This document shows, piece after piece, positions 1 to 9,750 of a DNA stretch of 64,000 nucleotides; the stretch's first letter is position 1, and every line of letters starts with the position of its first letter. The stretch is from Siphonodentalium dalli (taxonomy: Eukaryota > Mollusca > Scaphopoda > Gadilida > Siphonodentaliidae), in the NCBI GenBank assembly GCA_032622095.1, contig CP136064.1, forward strand, positions 196,697,948-196,761,947. Reading direction: 5' to 3'. The translations under genes were made by a program, and so were the position numbers. The notes below the pieces were generated by a model. The model was not told the DNA's origin and did no database searches. It saw only the letters and a list, made by a program, of their open reading frames with translations.

Positions 1-409
1 TAAAAACATTTTCGCTCTTCAAAGACGGTTGAAGCAAGGAACTATATGTTCTCAAATAACGGGCCGAAACATACCCACTGTCCGAACAGAAACTGTGACG
101 ACTTGGGCCGAAGGCAACTCGCCCCATTTCACGTCCGTGTAATATCGATCAATCGATCGAGTTGGTTTCCCCCCCGAAGCTATGTAAAGGACAGAGCAAA
201 ACATGGCCGATAATGAATCGTAAAATTGATAAACTTTCGACGAAATGATAACATTATCAGCAGAATATTGGAAGAGGAACAAACATTTTAGTTTCCATGT
301 TTACTGGGACTCATTAGCGTGCGATAATTAGTAAGTTTAGTGAACATTTTCTTACAGGAATTATCCGAAATCTGTCGGCATTCAGTCAATTTTGTTTCCA
401 GATTGAACC
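1..409. other. Intergenic sequence, nothing recognised
   Basis: No coding pattern, splice structure or repeat is recognisable here. The last nine bases (401-409) are the left copy of the target duplication of the hairpin element that follows. Confidence 0.5.
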
Positions 410-483
410 TAAATCACGCCATGAACCTCTACTAAGGCTAACGCCCGCACGTTAGCCTTAGTAGAGGTTCATGGCGTGATCTA
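410..483. mobile_element. Short hairpin MITE, copy 1 (74 bp, 9-bp TSD)
   Basis: Two perfect 31-bp arms (413-443 and 450-480) surround a 6-nt loop, so the whole element is one hairpin. The ends read TAaATCACGCCATGAA and its complement. The nine bases GATTGAACC stand directly outside both ends (401-409 and 484-492), which is a clean target-site duplication. Related copies lie at 1930-2012 and 59199-59272, with half copies at 4791-4832 and 21019-21060. A 9-bp duplication is typical of Mutator-like (MULE) transposases, so a MULE-driven MITE is inferred. It has no coding capacity. Confidence 0.8.
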
Positions 484-492
484 GATTGAACC

Positions 493-925
493 GAGAAAAA
501 TAAGTTTTCAGAAGAATAAACAATCATGGTTTTTATGGAATATTAGTAAGATTATTTATTTTTCAAAAACTTATTTTTCATCATGGGTCAAATTTCAAGT
601 GATTGTTCAGAAACTAGTTTACATTCATCTTAAGAATAAGATATAAATGTATCGTTGTAGATTTGTGCTGAGTCAGTAAAGTTTTTTTTTTGGTGGTAAT
701 TGTAATGGTTTAATTATATACATTGAAATATTATTAACTAATCAAGATCAAATCTATAATTTTAAAGTTCATTCTCATCACCGTAGTTGATCATCGTCAT
801 GTTTGTCACTTTGTGTTTTCTATGAAATATAGAAATTACAGTTATTAAAAACAGGATTTGGTAACATTCCCACAGATGCCTTGCTAAATGGATATGCCAA
901 ATTATGGCAAATATCGTCGCAAAAT
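493..925. other. Intergenic sequence, nothing recognised
   Basis: AT-rich sequence with a T-run near 681-690. No repeat or gene signal was seen. Confidence 0.4.
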
Positions 926-1439
926 TCTGCTGTTATTTTCGTGGGGACTTGGGAGTTTCGCATTGAACAATAATTTGAACACCCGTCTACGAGCGGTACA
1001 TCGATATGTGGAATCTCATAAATCACACAAACCTTCGTAACTACACTGAGACGAGTTGAAGAAATATCCATAAGTTTTCTCATGGGGACTTTAATTACAT
1101 CATTTGCATACACCCATCAACGAGCAGTCTCTGTGGATCTCAGAAATCACACAACGTAATGCTTCGTAAAACTTTGTAACATAACTTATTATATGACTAT
1201 CGGTTTTCATTCCCCAATACCACTATAGTAAAGTGATCATTTCCCGACCATCGGATCAGCTACAGTTTGATCCGTTGTCATACCACCCTTCTCTATCTCG
1301 CATACTGCGCATGACCGGAAAAAGCAGGACAGTTCTTTCGTTATTTTTGATACTAGCGAGCGTGTGCAATTGGTTTCATTTAATAATTAATGGAGAGAAA
1401 TTGTGATTTTTAAATAAAAACATGTCATATAATAAACCT

Positions 1440-1602
1440 GTTATCGCTGCAGTGAATTGATCTGGGCTTCGCATCACGTCTCGTTGAAGAGGTCAGATCG
1501 CTGGATCAAACTCGACGCCTGCGGCGGCTCGTTTGATCCAGCGATCTGACCTCTTCAACTCGACGTGATGCTTCGCCCCAGAGCAATTCACTGCAGCGAT
1601 AA
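1440..1602. repeat. 163-bp imperfect inverted repeat
   Basis: The ends GTTATCGCTGCAGTGAATTG and its complement face each other at 1440-1459 and 1583-1602. A perfect 29-bp inner arm pair lies at 1483-1511 and 1531-1559, around a 19-nt GC-rich loop. Folded, this gives a long hairpin with small mismatches. A clear target duplication was not found, so whether it is a MITE or a local palindrome is open. Confidence 0.7.
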
Positions 1603-1929
1603 CATGTATTTATCACTACACTCGGATGTTATGAAAAAATATACTGCGGTATTCTCACAGGGACTTTATATCATTTGTAACAACTGTCTACGAGCGGTGT
1701 CTCAGAAATCATTTACGTAACGCTTTGTAACATATCTCTGCATTGAGATGAGTTAAAAAAAATATGCTGCGGTTTTCTAGGGCTTTACATTATTTGTATT
1801 AAACACGTACCGGTTACAACTTACACTTCGTAACACTTTGCAACATATCATTACACTGAAACGCGGCAAAGAAACATGCTGCATGGGACGAATGGGATAA
1901 AATCTGCTGCGGTTTCTCACGGGGACTGG

Positions 1930-2012
1930 TAGATCATGCCATGAAACTTTACTCTGGCTGACGTCGTAGACATGGGCGTCAGCCAGAGTAGAGAGATTGA
2001 TGGCATGATCTA
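1930..2012. mobile_element. Short hairpin MITE, copy 2 (83 bp, 9-bp TSD)
   Basis: The ends are TAGATCATGCCAT and its complement, with inner arms CTCTGGCTGACG / CGTCAGCCAGAG. It is flanked by GGGGACTGG on both sides (1921-1929 and 2013-2021), a 9-bp target duplication made from the local tandem-repeat unit. Same family as 410-483, by end sequence, size and duplication length. The arms carry more mismatches than copy 1, suggesting an older insertion. Confidence 0.8.
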
Positions 2013-2045
2013 GGGGACTGGGTCCAATGTTTGGTAATATTTGTA

Positions 2046-2955
2046 AACAATAATTAAAAATTTCATCACAGTATATATATAATTTATAAATTGTTGACAT
2101 GACAGAAAATTATAATGTACGGTACCATGCATGGACTTGTGTCAAGTTGTGACAGTCTTGCCAATACCATTGGAGTTTGGAATTTGATCAATAACTTCCT
2201 TAATTTGCAAATTTTGGCCCAGCATTATGACCAAAACATTGCTAATTAGCCTCATTAAGGTAGTTTTTGATTAATTTGATCAAGTTCCAAGATTCCGTGA
2301 CTTTTCAACAATCAATGCATATGATCGACCCGGCCCTATGCAGTGTGGAAATGTAAATAAATATAACGAAAACAAAAAAGTTGTGTCAGTTTAGCCATGC
2401 ATTTCGAAACGAAACGTCGCAAATACGACCAAATTTATACTATGCAAACAGCTTGGGAATGTTTATTTAATTGGGGCATTGTCTTTATTTGGATATTTAT
2501 TTATTACTCTTTTATTGGCTTTCACACCGTTCGTGGAAAAAAATGTGTACTGCGAAGCGAGTGCGAAGAAAGCTGCGTCCTTAGTTACTATGCAACGGAC
2601 TACAAATATCATTGCGCGCAAGTACTTTTGGGTCGTTTTTGTTGCATTGATAAAATCTCGACCTAATGTATTTATCCGATATAATTACATTAGCTTTGAT
2701 AAACTCAACGGCAATTTACTATAGAGAATGAAGTGGGTGTAATTATTACCAATTTGATGGTGATAACCAAAACTTGTTCCATAAATATCATCTGTACCAG
2801 TATAGTGTAAGTATATAGCATTTTAGATTAAATTTGACAATCACCGCTATGATATTTATGAAATATCGGAAGTATTAGTCAAAGCATGCAACTATATGGG
2901 ATTCAGCATTCACATTATATATAGTTACAGAAATATATTATCATGCTTGCTTGAC
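2046..2955. other. Intergenic sequence; unsupported ORFs at 2397-2724
   Basis: Two overlapping plus-strand ORFs (89 and 81 codons) occupy 2397-2724. Neither shows a recognisable motif, and they are in different frames of the same stretch, so at most one could be real. No repeat was identified. Confidence 0.3.
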
Positions 2956-3620
2956 TTCGTTGAAAATAGACAATCCGTTAAATATTCACAATGACACAAG
3001 AGGTTCAGCTATCGTATCCATAAACATAATTGAAGCCATATAATTAAACTAAATCATTTCTATAAAACTGAAGTATATATGGATACCAGGAGTTGTCGAC
3101 GCGAGCGATTTTGAGAAACATGTGTAGGTCACATCGGCTTTCCGTAGTAAACACATTTGTTAAAGTTCAAAGGTCAAGATCAATGCACTATATATGAACA
3201 AATAGCGGCACTACTTTCTGACCTGTTCAGAACAAAGAAGCGGAAAACCATTGTGTGCAAATATGATGCGTTGACACAATAATACTGTAACGGCGGAAAC
3301 GACTCGATAGATGAAATTATTAAACCAAACCAGTAATGTGAATATTTATCCCAAACAGCAAATGAGGAACTCGATAACAACGTGTCTTACACAGAAAGCT
3401 GCTCCATGCACAACACTCCACGTGTTGAGTAAACAAAGCCGACATGCTGATGCATGGTGGGTTTGCTAAGGGTGCGTTCACACGCTGGAACATTTGTCCT
3501 GCAATTCATCGTATAGGGCTGTATGTTCTGTAGTGTACAATATGATATGAACGACCAAACTACGTATAATATGCACATGTCCAACAGTTTGTTACAAGCG
3601 CAGTGAGATCATGTTATTCA
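2955..3620 (+). repeat. Dispersed repeat R1, copy 1
   Basis: Matches 49100-49690 in the same order and orientation through many blocks, for example CGTTAAATATTCACAAT, ATCCATAAACATAA, CAGGAGTTGTCGA, ACATGTGTAGGTCACA, CTTTCCGTGGTAAACAC and ATTATTAAACCAAACCAGTA. A shorter inverted piece is at 55180-55360. Copies differ by many small indels. No ORF is shared between them, so this is a non-coding dispersed repeat or the remnant of one. Confidence 0.65.
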
Positions 3621-3845
3621 TTGAGTCGTTATTCATATGACACGTGTTAGCCCGAAAGAAGATGCCGGAAGCACCAAAGGGCAAGGGGAAAACCAGTCAG
3701 GATGGTACTTTTCGGGTCCCCACTGGACTCCCCTCGGTCAGTTCAAGGGAGTGCAAGTGCCCCGCATACCCCTTCTCCAGCGTCCCTGTTCATGGGAAGA
3801 ATCAATCGTGCATCGTGACATTTTTTCGTTCGAATAAAGCCTCGT
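3621..3845. other. Unassigned, comparatively GC-rich stretch
   Basis: Two overlapping plus-strand ORFs (3637-3837 and 3644-3883) cover it in different frames. The base composition is richer in G and C than the neighbours, but no domain is recognisable. It could be a fragment of a repeat. Confidence 0.25.
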
Positions 3846-3849
3846 CTAT

Positions 3850-4110
3850 GGACGGAATCTCCGGTTTAAACTTCCGAGTTTAAACTTGGTTTAAACCTAC
3901 ATTGGCGGTCCAGCCAAACCGGGTCCAATGGGGCGTTTTTGTCAATCAGTTGCCAGCTAATTGACAACTCGATTCTGTGATATGAGCACGCAGTCAAACT
4001 ACTGCACGCACAATGGGTTTATTCATTGAGAAACAAGTAATGCTCATGGACCATTAATCCTATCTCATTCTGGGTTTAAATCAATCTGACAAATGGCATG
4101 TCTTTCAACA
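3850..4110 (+). repeat. GTTTAAAC-rich dispersed repeat R2, copy 1
   Basis: Repeated GTTTAAAC palindromes at 3864-3898 are followed by CTACATTGGCGGTCCAGCC, CAGTCAAACTAC, CATGGACCATTAATCC and CAATCTGACAAATGGCATG. The same blocks occur in reverse complement at 46890-47815, where extra sequence of several hundred bases separates them. This copy therefore looks internally deleted. A third, more diverged copy is at 5160-5620. Confidence 0.6.
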
Positions 4111-4114
4111 CGAG

Positions 4115-4500
4115 TTTCAATCGCTGTTCATCACTTTGTTTGTGATAGATTTTCTGCAAGATGCTTTACCCGCAAAGACAAAATTTGGTGTACTGACATG
4201 GATATCTGAATATATTGAAGGGGTATAGGAGCTGTCTGTCTGTATGTCCGTTTTTCTGTTCGCATCTGTTCTCACATACCCCTGGACCGATTTCAAACAA
4301 ATTAGGTGTGGTGACTCGGATGGCATAACGGTGTTAGGTTTTTAAAATTTTGATTTAAAAATTAGAAAAATTTAATTTAAAAAAATGAAAATATTGTGTA
4401 TGAGTAAGGAGTTGAATATAACAAGAACATTTTTTTTATAATTTAAAAAAAATTTGTTTTAAATTTAATCAAATTTAAAAAAAAATTAAAATGTTCAAAT
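4115..4500 (+). repeat. Dispersed repeat R3 with A/T-rich tail, copy 1
   Basis: Holds CTGTCTGTCTGTATGTCCG, then GGACCGATTTCAAACAAATT and GGTGTGGTGACTCGGATGGCATAACG, followed by about 170 bp of T-runs and A-runs. The same order is found at 36930-37430, and in reverse at 13405-13640. A family with a conserved head and an A/T-rich tail is clear; its class is not. Confidence 0.55.
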
Positions 4501-4790
4501 GATAAAAATGTGCGCAAAGGTGTCGCAGGCTCCTATCGCACAAAGGGGCCGCAGGCCCCTCTGACGCTGAATAAAGGCTCCATAATTGAGTCAATCTTGG
4601 ACAGTCAGTCAAGTAAAAGCAATTTGCTTATGAGTGCACACCAGAAGCGGCATCTGAACTGCTGGAATTGGGCAACCATGCAGAGGGACAGCTTTTAATA
4701 AAGAAATATATTACATGCGTTGCTTTGTTTTTCAATGTTATAAATTTCCCGTCATGCAGAAATTTTTTGAAGTGGTGGAATGTTATGGGA
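4501..4790. other. Intergenic sequence, nothing recognised
   Basis: Short ORFs overlap in different frames, without recognisable domains or conserved repeat blocks. Confidence 0.3.
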
Positions 4791-4832
4791 ATTTATGGGC
4801 GTAGCCAGAGTAGAGCTTTGTGGCATGATCTA
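4791..4832. mobile_element. Half copy of the hairpin MITE family
   Basis: Contains GGGCGTAGCCAGAGTAGAGC and ends GTGGCATGATCTA, matching the right arm of 1930-2012. No matching left arm is visible upstream, so only one arm remains. Confidence 0.55.
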
Positions 4833-5159
4833 CATCAACATATGTTATCAAATTTGACTCATATAGCAATATAAGTTTTGGATTGCAAACTATGTGTATA
4901 GCATATCTGGTCATGCAGTAGCATCGTTTTGGTGTCAAAATTAAAACGTTGATCCCTTCAAATGAATTCGGAGTAAAAACCAGTATTTGTGATTGCCACA
5001 AGCAAAAAAAACCGCACAAGATAGTTGTAAAAATTATATTGGAGGAACATGTCCCTGTCTGAGCAAAGCTCTCGTGCGAATGAATCAACAGTGAAATGAT
5101 AACAGCCGTCGGCAGTCGCCACTTAGACACGCCCTCGCTCGAGATTATTTACAGCTCCA
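4833..5159. other. Intergenic sequence, nothing recognised
   Basis: A 115-codon minus-strand ORF (4783-5130) spans it but shows no domain, and it runs through the half MITE at its 3' end. It is not supported as a gene. Confidence 0.3.
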
Positions 5160-5620
5160 CCCTTTAACTGATTGTTTGACAATTCTAAACCGCGATGAAG
5201 ATAGTTCAGCCTCGGTAAAGCTGGTTTAGCTGGACCGCCGAATTAGATGGTTTATTTGCCGGTTAAGCTGATAAAACTCAAATAAAATATCGAAATTGAC
5301 AAAAACTTATCCCCATATGCTTTATAGGCGTGAGTGCTTCTCGCTTATAAATTTCCAACCAAAATATGCTCGCTGTCGTAATTATTGATTTTCGCAATCA
5401 ATAAATCGAGGCATTAGGAAAGTACGAATAATTATCTCGCCGATACAGAGACAATACTGCTAAACCACTGGTCTGGCTGGACCAGGTTTATACCAGAGAT
5501 GACGAATGCGTCACTTAGACCTGCGGTCTCAGGTTTAAACCACGGATTTAGCTGACTCACGGCGGTTTAAACTATAGATGATTACGTAGATCAGGTTTAA
5601 ACCTGAGATGACAAATCCGG
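5160..5620. repeat. GTTTAAAC-rich dispersed repeat R2, diverged copy 2
   Basis: Contains AGCTGGTTTAGCTGGACCGCC at its left and, at 5470-5610, repeated GGTTTAAACC-type palindromes with CTGAGATGACAAAT and CCAGAGATGACGAATG. The tail AGATGACGAATG is shared with the end of the 46845-47815 copy. It is much diverged, and boundaries are approximate. Confidence 0.45.
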
Positions 5621-6365
5621 CCTACATGTTTCCAAAACTTATTATTCAGACGTATGCTATATACATGTATATATGTGGGTAAATGTGGGTAAATTTTACA
5701 AACTTCTCTATGTTGAGAATATAGCCGTATTGAAAAATGTGTCTATATATTTGAAGCTAGCCATGAGAGAATACAGCATGAAGACTTAATCTGCGTGCGA
5801 TTGGGTATTTGGTATGGACATCACTTTCACCACGTCCTAATTGTCTCACACTGGGGATACATTTATCTAGCCCCTGCTTTCTCGATGGGGGTGTGCACTG
5901 TTCACGGTGCCCTTTATGCAAAAAATAGCCATATAGTGCCATTGCATGTTTGGCCCACATCAAAGGACTTGGTGGCATATAGAGTTGCCGTTCCAATGGC
6001 TTGTGTCTGTCTCCCATTGTAGGCATCCTAATCCACATTTGTATATATGTATATATGTTTTTACATGTAATATGTTAAATCATGTCTAACAATAAAACAT
6101 ACCTATAACAATTTAAAAATTATTTCAAACGAATTTGCTAGGCAATTTTGCCAGCTGTGTGAACATTCATAAATTCACATGTTCGTAAAGTTACTTGATA
6201 ATTCTTAGGTAATTCGTCTCACACGTGTTGGTTGTTCACATAGCGTAATCGAACCGATAATTCGATGTGATTATGGTGGATTCGATTGTTGTTTTTTGTG
6301 TGCATATTTTTGTTATTAAAATGTGATAACTGCGAATAAAATGGTCCCTATCTTGACAGTGGACA
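5621..6365. other. Intergenic sequence; overlapping ORFs on both strands at 5757-6038
   Basis: A 93-codon minus ORF and a 75-codon plus ORF cover the same bases around 5757-6038. Neither has recognisable motifs. The rest is AT-rich, with ATATGTATATATG runs. Confidence 0.3.
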
Positions 6366-6369
6366 TGTA

Positions 6370-6811
6370 AATGCTAGCATTTGGTTGTTTGCCGAGCGGG
6401 TATACCATTCTTGCATATGTATAGGCCGTCGAAAATGTGTATATTTTATACATCTATAGATGGTGCAACATATGTAGATGTATCCTGTTCACCCGACAGG
6501 CCGGTATTTACTGTCAACGAAGTAATCAGTGCATTTGATAAAATGCTCGATAATTCCGACTATATTGACGCAAATTTGCATTGTCTAAGACATGTGCGTT
6601 TAGGTGGATATCATGCCAATTCGCATGGAATAACCGATATAATGTAGCAGAAGTGAGTCAGAGTGTAATCACACATGTCAACGCGGAGGTGTTGGGGAAT
6701 GTCAGCGAGGATTCAATATGCCGATATTACAACAAATATGTCACGGATGGGACTGTGGTCGTTGGCGTCTCGCGAAGGGCGCTAGATCTGCCTGCGATTT
6801 TTAAGAGTTGA
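6370..6811 (+). pseudogene. Coding-like stretch of unknown identity, frameshifted
   Basis: Two plus-strand ORFs (6381-6647 and 6581-6811) overlap in different frames. The reading looks protein-like, switching frame near 6645: upstream PVFTVNEVISAFDKMLD and then AEVSQSVITHVNAEVLG downstream. Base composition rises in G+C over the same stretch, as expected for old coding DNA. I do not recognise the family and assign no function. It could be a fragment of a mobile element or of a captured gene, broken by at least one frameshift. Chance ORFs remain possible. Confidence 0.25.
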
Positions 6812-7930
6812 CCATGCACTTTCAGAAAATACCGTCGGCTTGACGGTATCGGACGGTAGTAATCCGACAGTCCCATACCGTTTCATCAGTTCTAGTGTGA
6901 ATCACCGTTGTTAGATGCGCTCTGAAAATGGTGTAAGTTAATAGTTTGCATGATTCCAAGATCATGCCGTCAAAATTCAACACTATTATCGGTGACCAAA
7001 TGATATACGACAGTGACTCCATATATATGTAGAAGAAATAAAACAGCTTAATTGCTTGAATGGTGTGATGCTACGTGTGTACACTGGTGGGCAGTGGTGT
7101 CATCTGGGTGCACCTGTATCCTAACTGTGCAAAACATTGCTTACATAGATGGAATTAACAGCGAGATTATGGTTGCGGTATTTCGACTATATATGTAGAC
7201 ACTAAACGATTTTACTATGATACGGGCTGAGAGAACAGGGGATTGGTATACTTACATATGTCCCCCCCCCCCGACTGGAAAGATGTTGAATCCCCTATAG
7301 GCGAAAAGCTTCCGCCTCTATCGCCGTGTCATTTACATGGTAGGATTTCCACACTCTTCGTAGAAGCAGCAGGTTTTGGGCAGATTTGTCGACTGATTTG
7401 ATTATTGAACATGTCCTAGTACGGATGATTAGTGCGGTCTGACAATGAGGTGTGCCTGACATATTCCGTCCGCAGCAGTGGGTGTATAACATGCACAGAT
7501 GTGCATAAATATACGAAGCCATTATAAACTTGACGGGCGCTATAGCGAGCAACATGTTGGTACCCAAAGAAGTAAGCAGGATCGCGAAGATTTGTCGAAG
7601 CTCCAGCAGTGACTCACTGATCATGGGCCGTTCGGTGTGAACGAAACCAGGTTACGTTCCATATCGTCTGATCTCACAGTTGGAGATGGCGATGGTGTGC
7701 AGTTTTTAAATAAAGAGTGAGCAACCAAATCCAAGAGCAGCTCGACCGATTGATTGTTGCAAGAGCATGCATCCACAAAAAAAGCGAACACATCAAATCC
7801 CTAGACAAAATCTCAAACCAGGAGTAAATAGATAATAAAAAGTATAAATTAATTGGCCGATTCTCATCTCAGGCTTGATTGCAATCACACAAGTTAAAAC
7901 TATATACAAATTCAAATATGAACTGACACT
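6812..7930. other. Intergenic sequence; unsupported minus-strand ORF 7295-7624
   Basis: A C-run lies at 7262-7271. The 109-codon minus-strand ORF at 7295-7624 has a hydrophobic N-terminal stretch and several Cys and His residues, but no motif that I can name. Nothing else was recognised. Confidence 0.3.
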
Positions 7931-7999
7931 AGTATAGATGGCTCGTTACTTTCACATCTAAAAATAGATTTTATGGGGGTAAAATTGTTTGTACTAAAA

Positions 8000-8320
8000 T
8001 ATTCCCAAAAAAAATTTTCAAAACCCAAAACTTCCAAAATTTCAAAAACTTCCAAAATTTCAAAAACTTTCAAATATTTCAAAAATTTCAAAAACTTCAA
8101 AAATTTCAAAAACTTCCAAAATTTCAAAAACTTCCAAAATTTCAAAAACTTACAAAATTTCCAAAACTCCAAAAATTTCAAAAACTTCCAAAATTTCAAA
8201 AATTTCAAAAATTTCAAAAATTTCAAAAATTTCAAAAACTTACAAAATTTCAAAAACTCCAAAAATTTCAAAAACTTCCAAAATTTCCAAAATTTCAAAA
8301 ACTTCCAAAATTTCAATATA
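8000..8320. repeat. CAAAAATTT-type minisatellite, left foldback arm
   Basis: A near-continuous run of TTTCAAAAA / CTTCCAAAA units of about 9 bp, often paired to 17-18 bp. It produces artificial ORFs of Lys-Asn-Phe or Lys-Phe-Leu repeats on both strands. The matching run in the other arm is about 130 bp shorter. Confidence 0.85.
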
Positions 8321-9496
8321 ATGAAGATGACGAGCAACCAATTTTCGACTGGCCTGAGGCATTACGTTATGGAATGAATAACGACAGCGGATCAGAATGC
8401 ATACATATAGTACGTCACTTGGACATTTTATCAGTTTATCACGTGATCACTAAATGTGGCAATCGGGTATCCACCGATGCCTGCAATGTATTATTTATAA
8501 TAATTGGACTCATTGATCTCACGTAAATAATACTCTTAGTTGTTCCAATAAAATAGTTATCAAATTCGATCACCAATAGATTTGACTGTGGAATATAATG
8601 ACCTTTAACTTATTTATCGATCTAAAGGGACACTCATTATGAATGAATGTTAACAATACAAGCGCACGGATGAAGAGCGTTGAACATATAAAAAATTACT
8701 ACACGAATGAATTGAACCTTGAAATTTATATTTCACATCTTACCAACAACAGCTACAGACATAATCATAGTGTTATACTGTCTTGCATGTACACACGCTA
8801 TGACATCATTAAAGGCGGACAATCCACTCACGGTGTGACAACAGATACAGACATAGGCATAGTGTTATACAGTCTTCTATGTACACATGCGATGACACCA
8901 TTAAAGTACATTGGATGTTAGGTCTATGACTCTTGAGTATGCACCAATGCCTATGCCTATGCCTATGCCTATCTGTTGTCACACCGTGAGTGGATTGTCC
9001 GCCTTTAATGATGTCATAGCGTGTGTACATGCAAGACAGTATAACACTATGATTATGTCTGTAGCTGTTGTTGGTAAGATGTGAAATATAAATTTCAAGG
9101 TTCAATTCATTCGTGTAGTAATTTTTTTTATGTTCAACGCTCTTCATCCGTGCGCTTGTATTGTTAACATTCATTCATAATGAGTGTCCCTTTAGATCGA
9201 TAAATAAGTTAAAGGTCATTATATTCCACAGTCAAATCTATTGGTGATCGAATTTGATAACTATTTTATTGGAACAACTAAGAGTATTATTTACGTGAGA
9301 TCAATGAGTCCAATTATTATAAATAATACATTGCAGGCATCGGTGGATACCCGATTGCCACATTTAGTGATCACGTGATAAACTGATAAAATGTCCAAGT
9401 GACGTACTATATGTATGCATTCTGATCCGCTGTCGTTATTCATTCCATAACGTAATGCCTCAGGCCAGTCGAAAATTGGTTGCTCGTCATCTTCAT

Positions 9497-9690
9497 TATA
9501 TTGAAATTTTGGAAGTTTTTGAAATTTTTGAAATTTTTGAAATTTTTGAAATTTTGGAAGTTTTGGAAATTTTTGGAGTTTTTGAAATTTTGTAAGTTTT
9601 TGAAATTTTTGGAATTTTTGAAATTTTGGAAGTTTTTGAAATTTTGGAAGTTTTGGGTTTTGAAATTTTTTTTTGGGAATATTTTAGTAC
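9497..9690. repeat. TTTTTGAAA-type minisatellite, right foldback arm
   Basis: Reverse complement of the array at 8000-8320, but shorter. The difference shows that unit number changes independently in the two arms. Confidence 0.85.
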
Positions 9691-9750
9691 AAACAATTTT
9701 ACCCCCATAAAATCTATTTTTAGATGTGAAAGTAACGAGCCATCTATACT

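Larger units (their letters stand above)
930..2045. repeat. Degenerate tandem repeat, unit about 120-141 bp, interrupted
   Basis: A unit containing GGGGACTTTA, CTACGAGCGGT, CTCAGAAATCA, CGTAACACTTTGTAACATA and GAGACGAGTTGAAGAAATAT recurs at about 943, 1084, 1661, 1780 and 1921. Spacing is 120-141 bp where units adjoin. The array is broken between about 1200 and 1650 by unrelated sequence that includes a 163-bp inverted repeat, and at 1930-2012 by a hairpin MITE whose target site is the repeat unit itself. Copies are clearly diverged, so the array is old. It shows no coding capacity. Confidence 0.65.
7931..9750. mobile_element. 1.8-kb foldback element with minisatellite arms
   Basis: The left arm (7931-8847) and right arm (8970-9750) are reverse complements almost base for base. 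Outer ends are AGTATAGATGGCTCGTTAC and its complement, bordered by ACT on both sides, so a 3-bp target duplication is possible. Arms of 917 and 781 bp differ mainly in the length of an internal minisatellite (8000-8320 versus 9497-9690). The 122-bp loop holds a partial second copy of an arm segment (8758-8818 resembles 8851-8910) and a (CCTATG)n run at 8949-8970. ORFs read through the arms are mirror images of one another, not genes. The high arm identity implies recent insertion or ongoing arm homogenisation. It has no transposase, so it would be non-autonomous. Confidence 0.8.

Noticed and set aside
5757-6038. 93-codon minus and 75-codon plus ORFs as genes
   Set aside because: They overlap fully on opposite strands, with no recognisable domain and no supporting context.
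7912-8377. 141- and 134-codon ORFs on both strands
   Set aside because: They are translations of the CAAAAATTT-type minisatellite in the foldback arm (KFLKFL or NFKNFK repeats), not proteins.
8643-9174. Two near-identical ORFs on opposite strands (MNVNNTSARMK...)
   Set aside because: They are the mirror arms of the foldback element; neither has a known domain.
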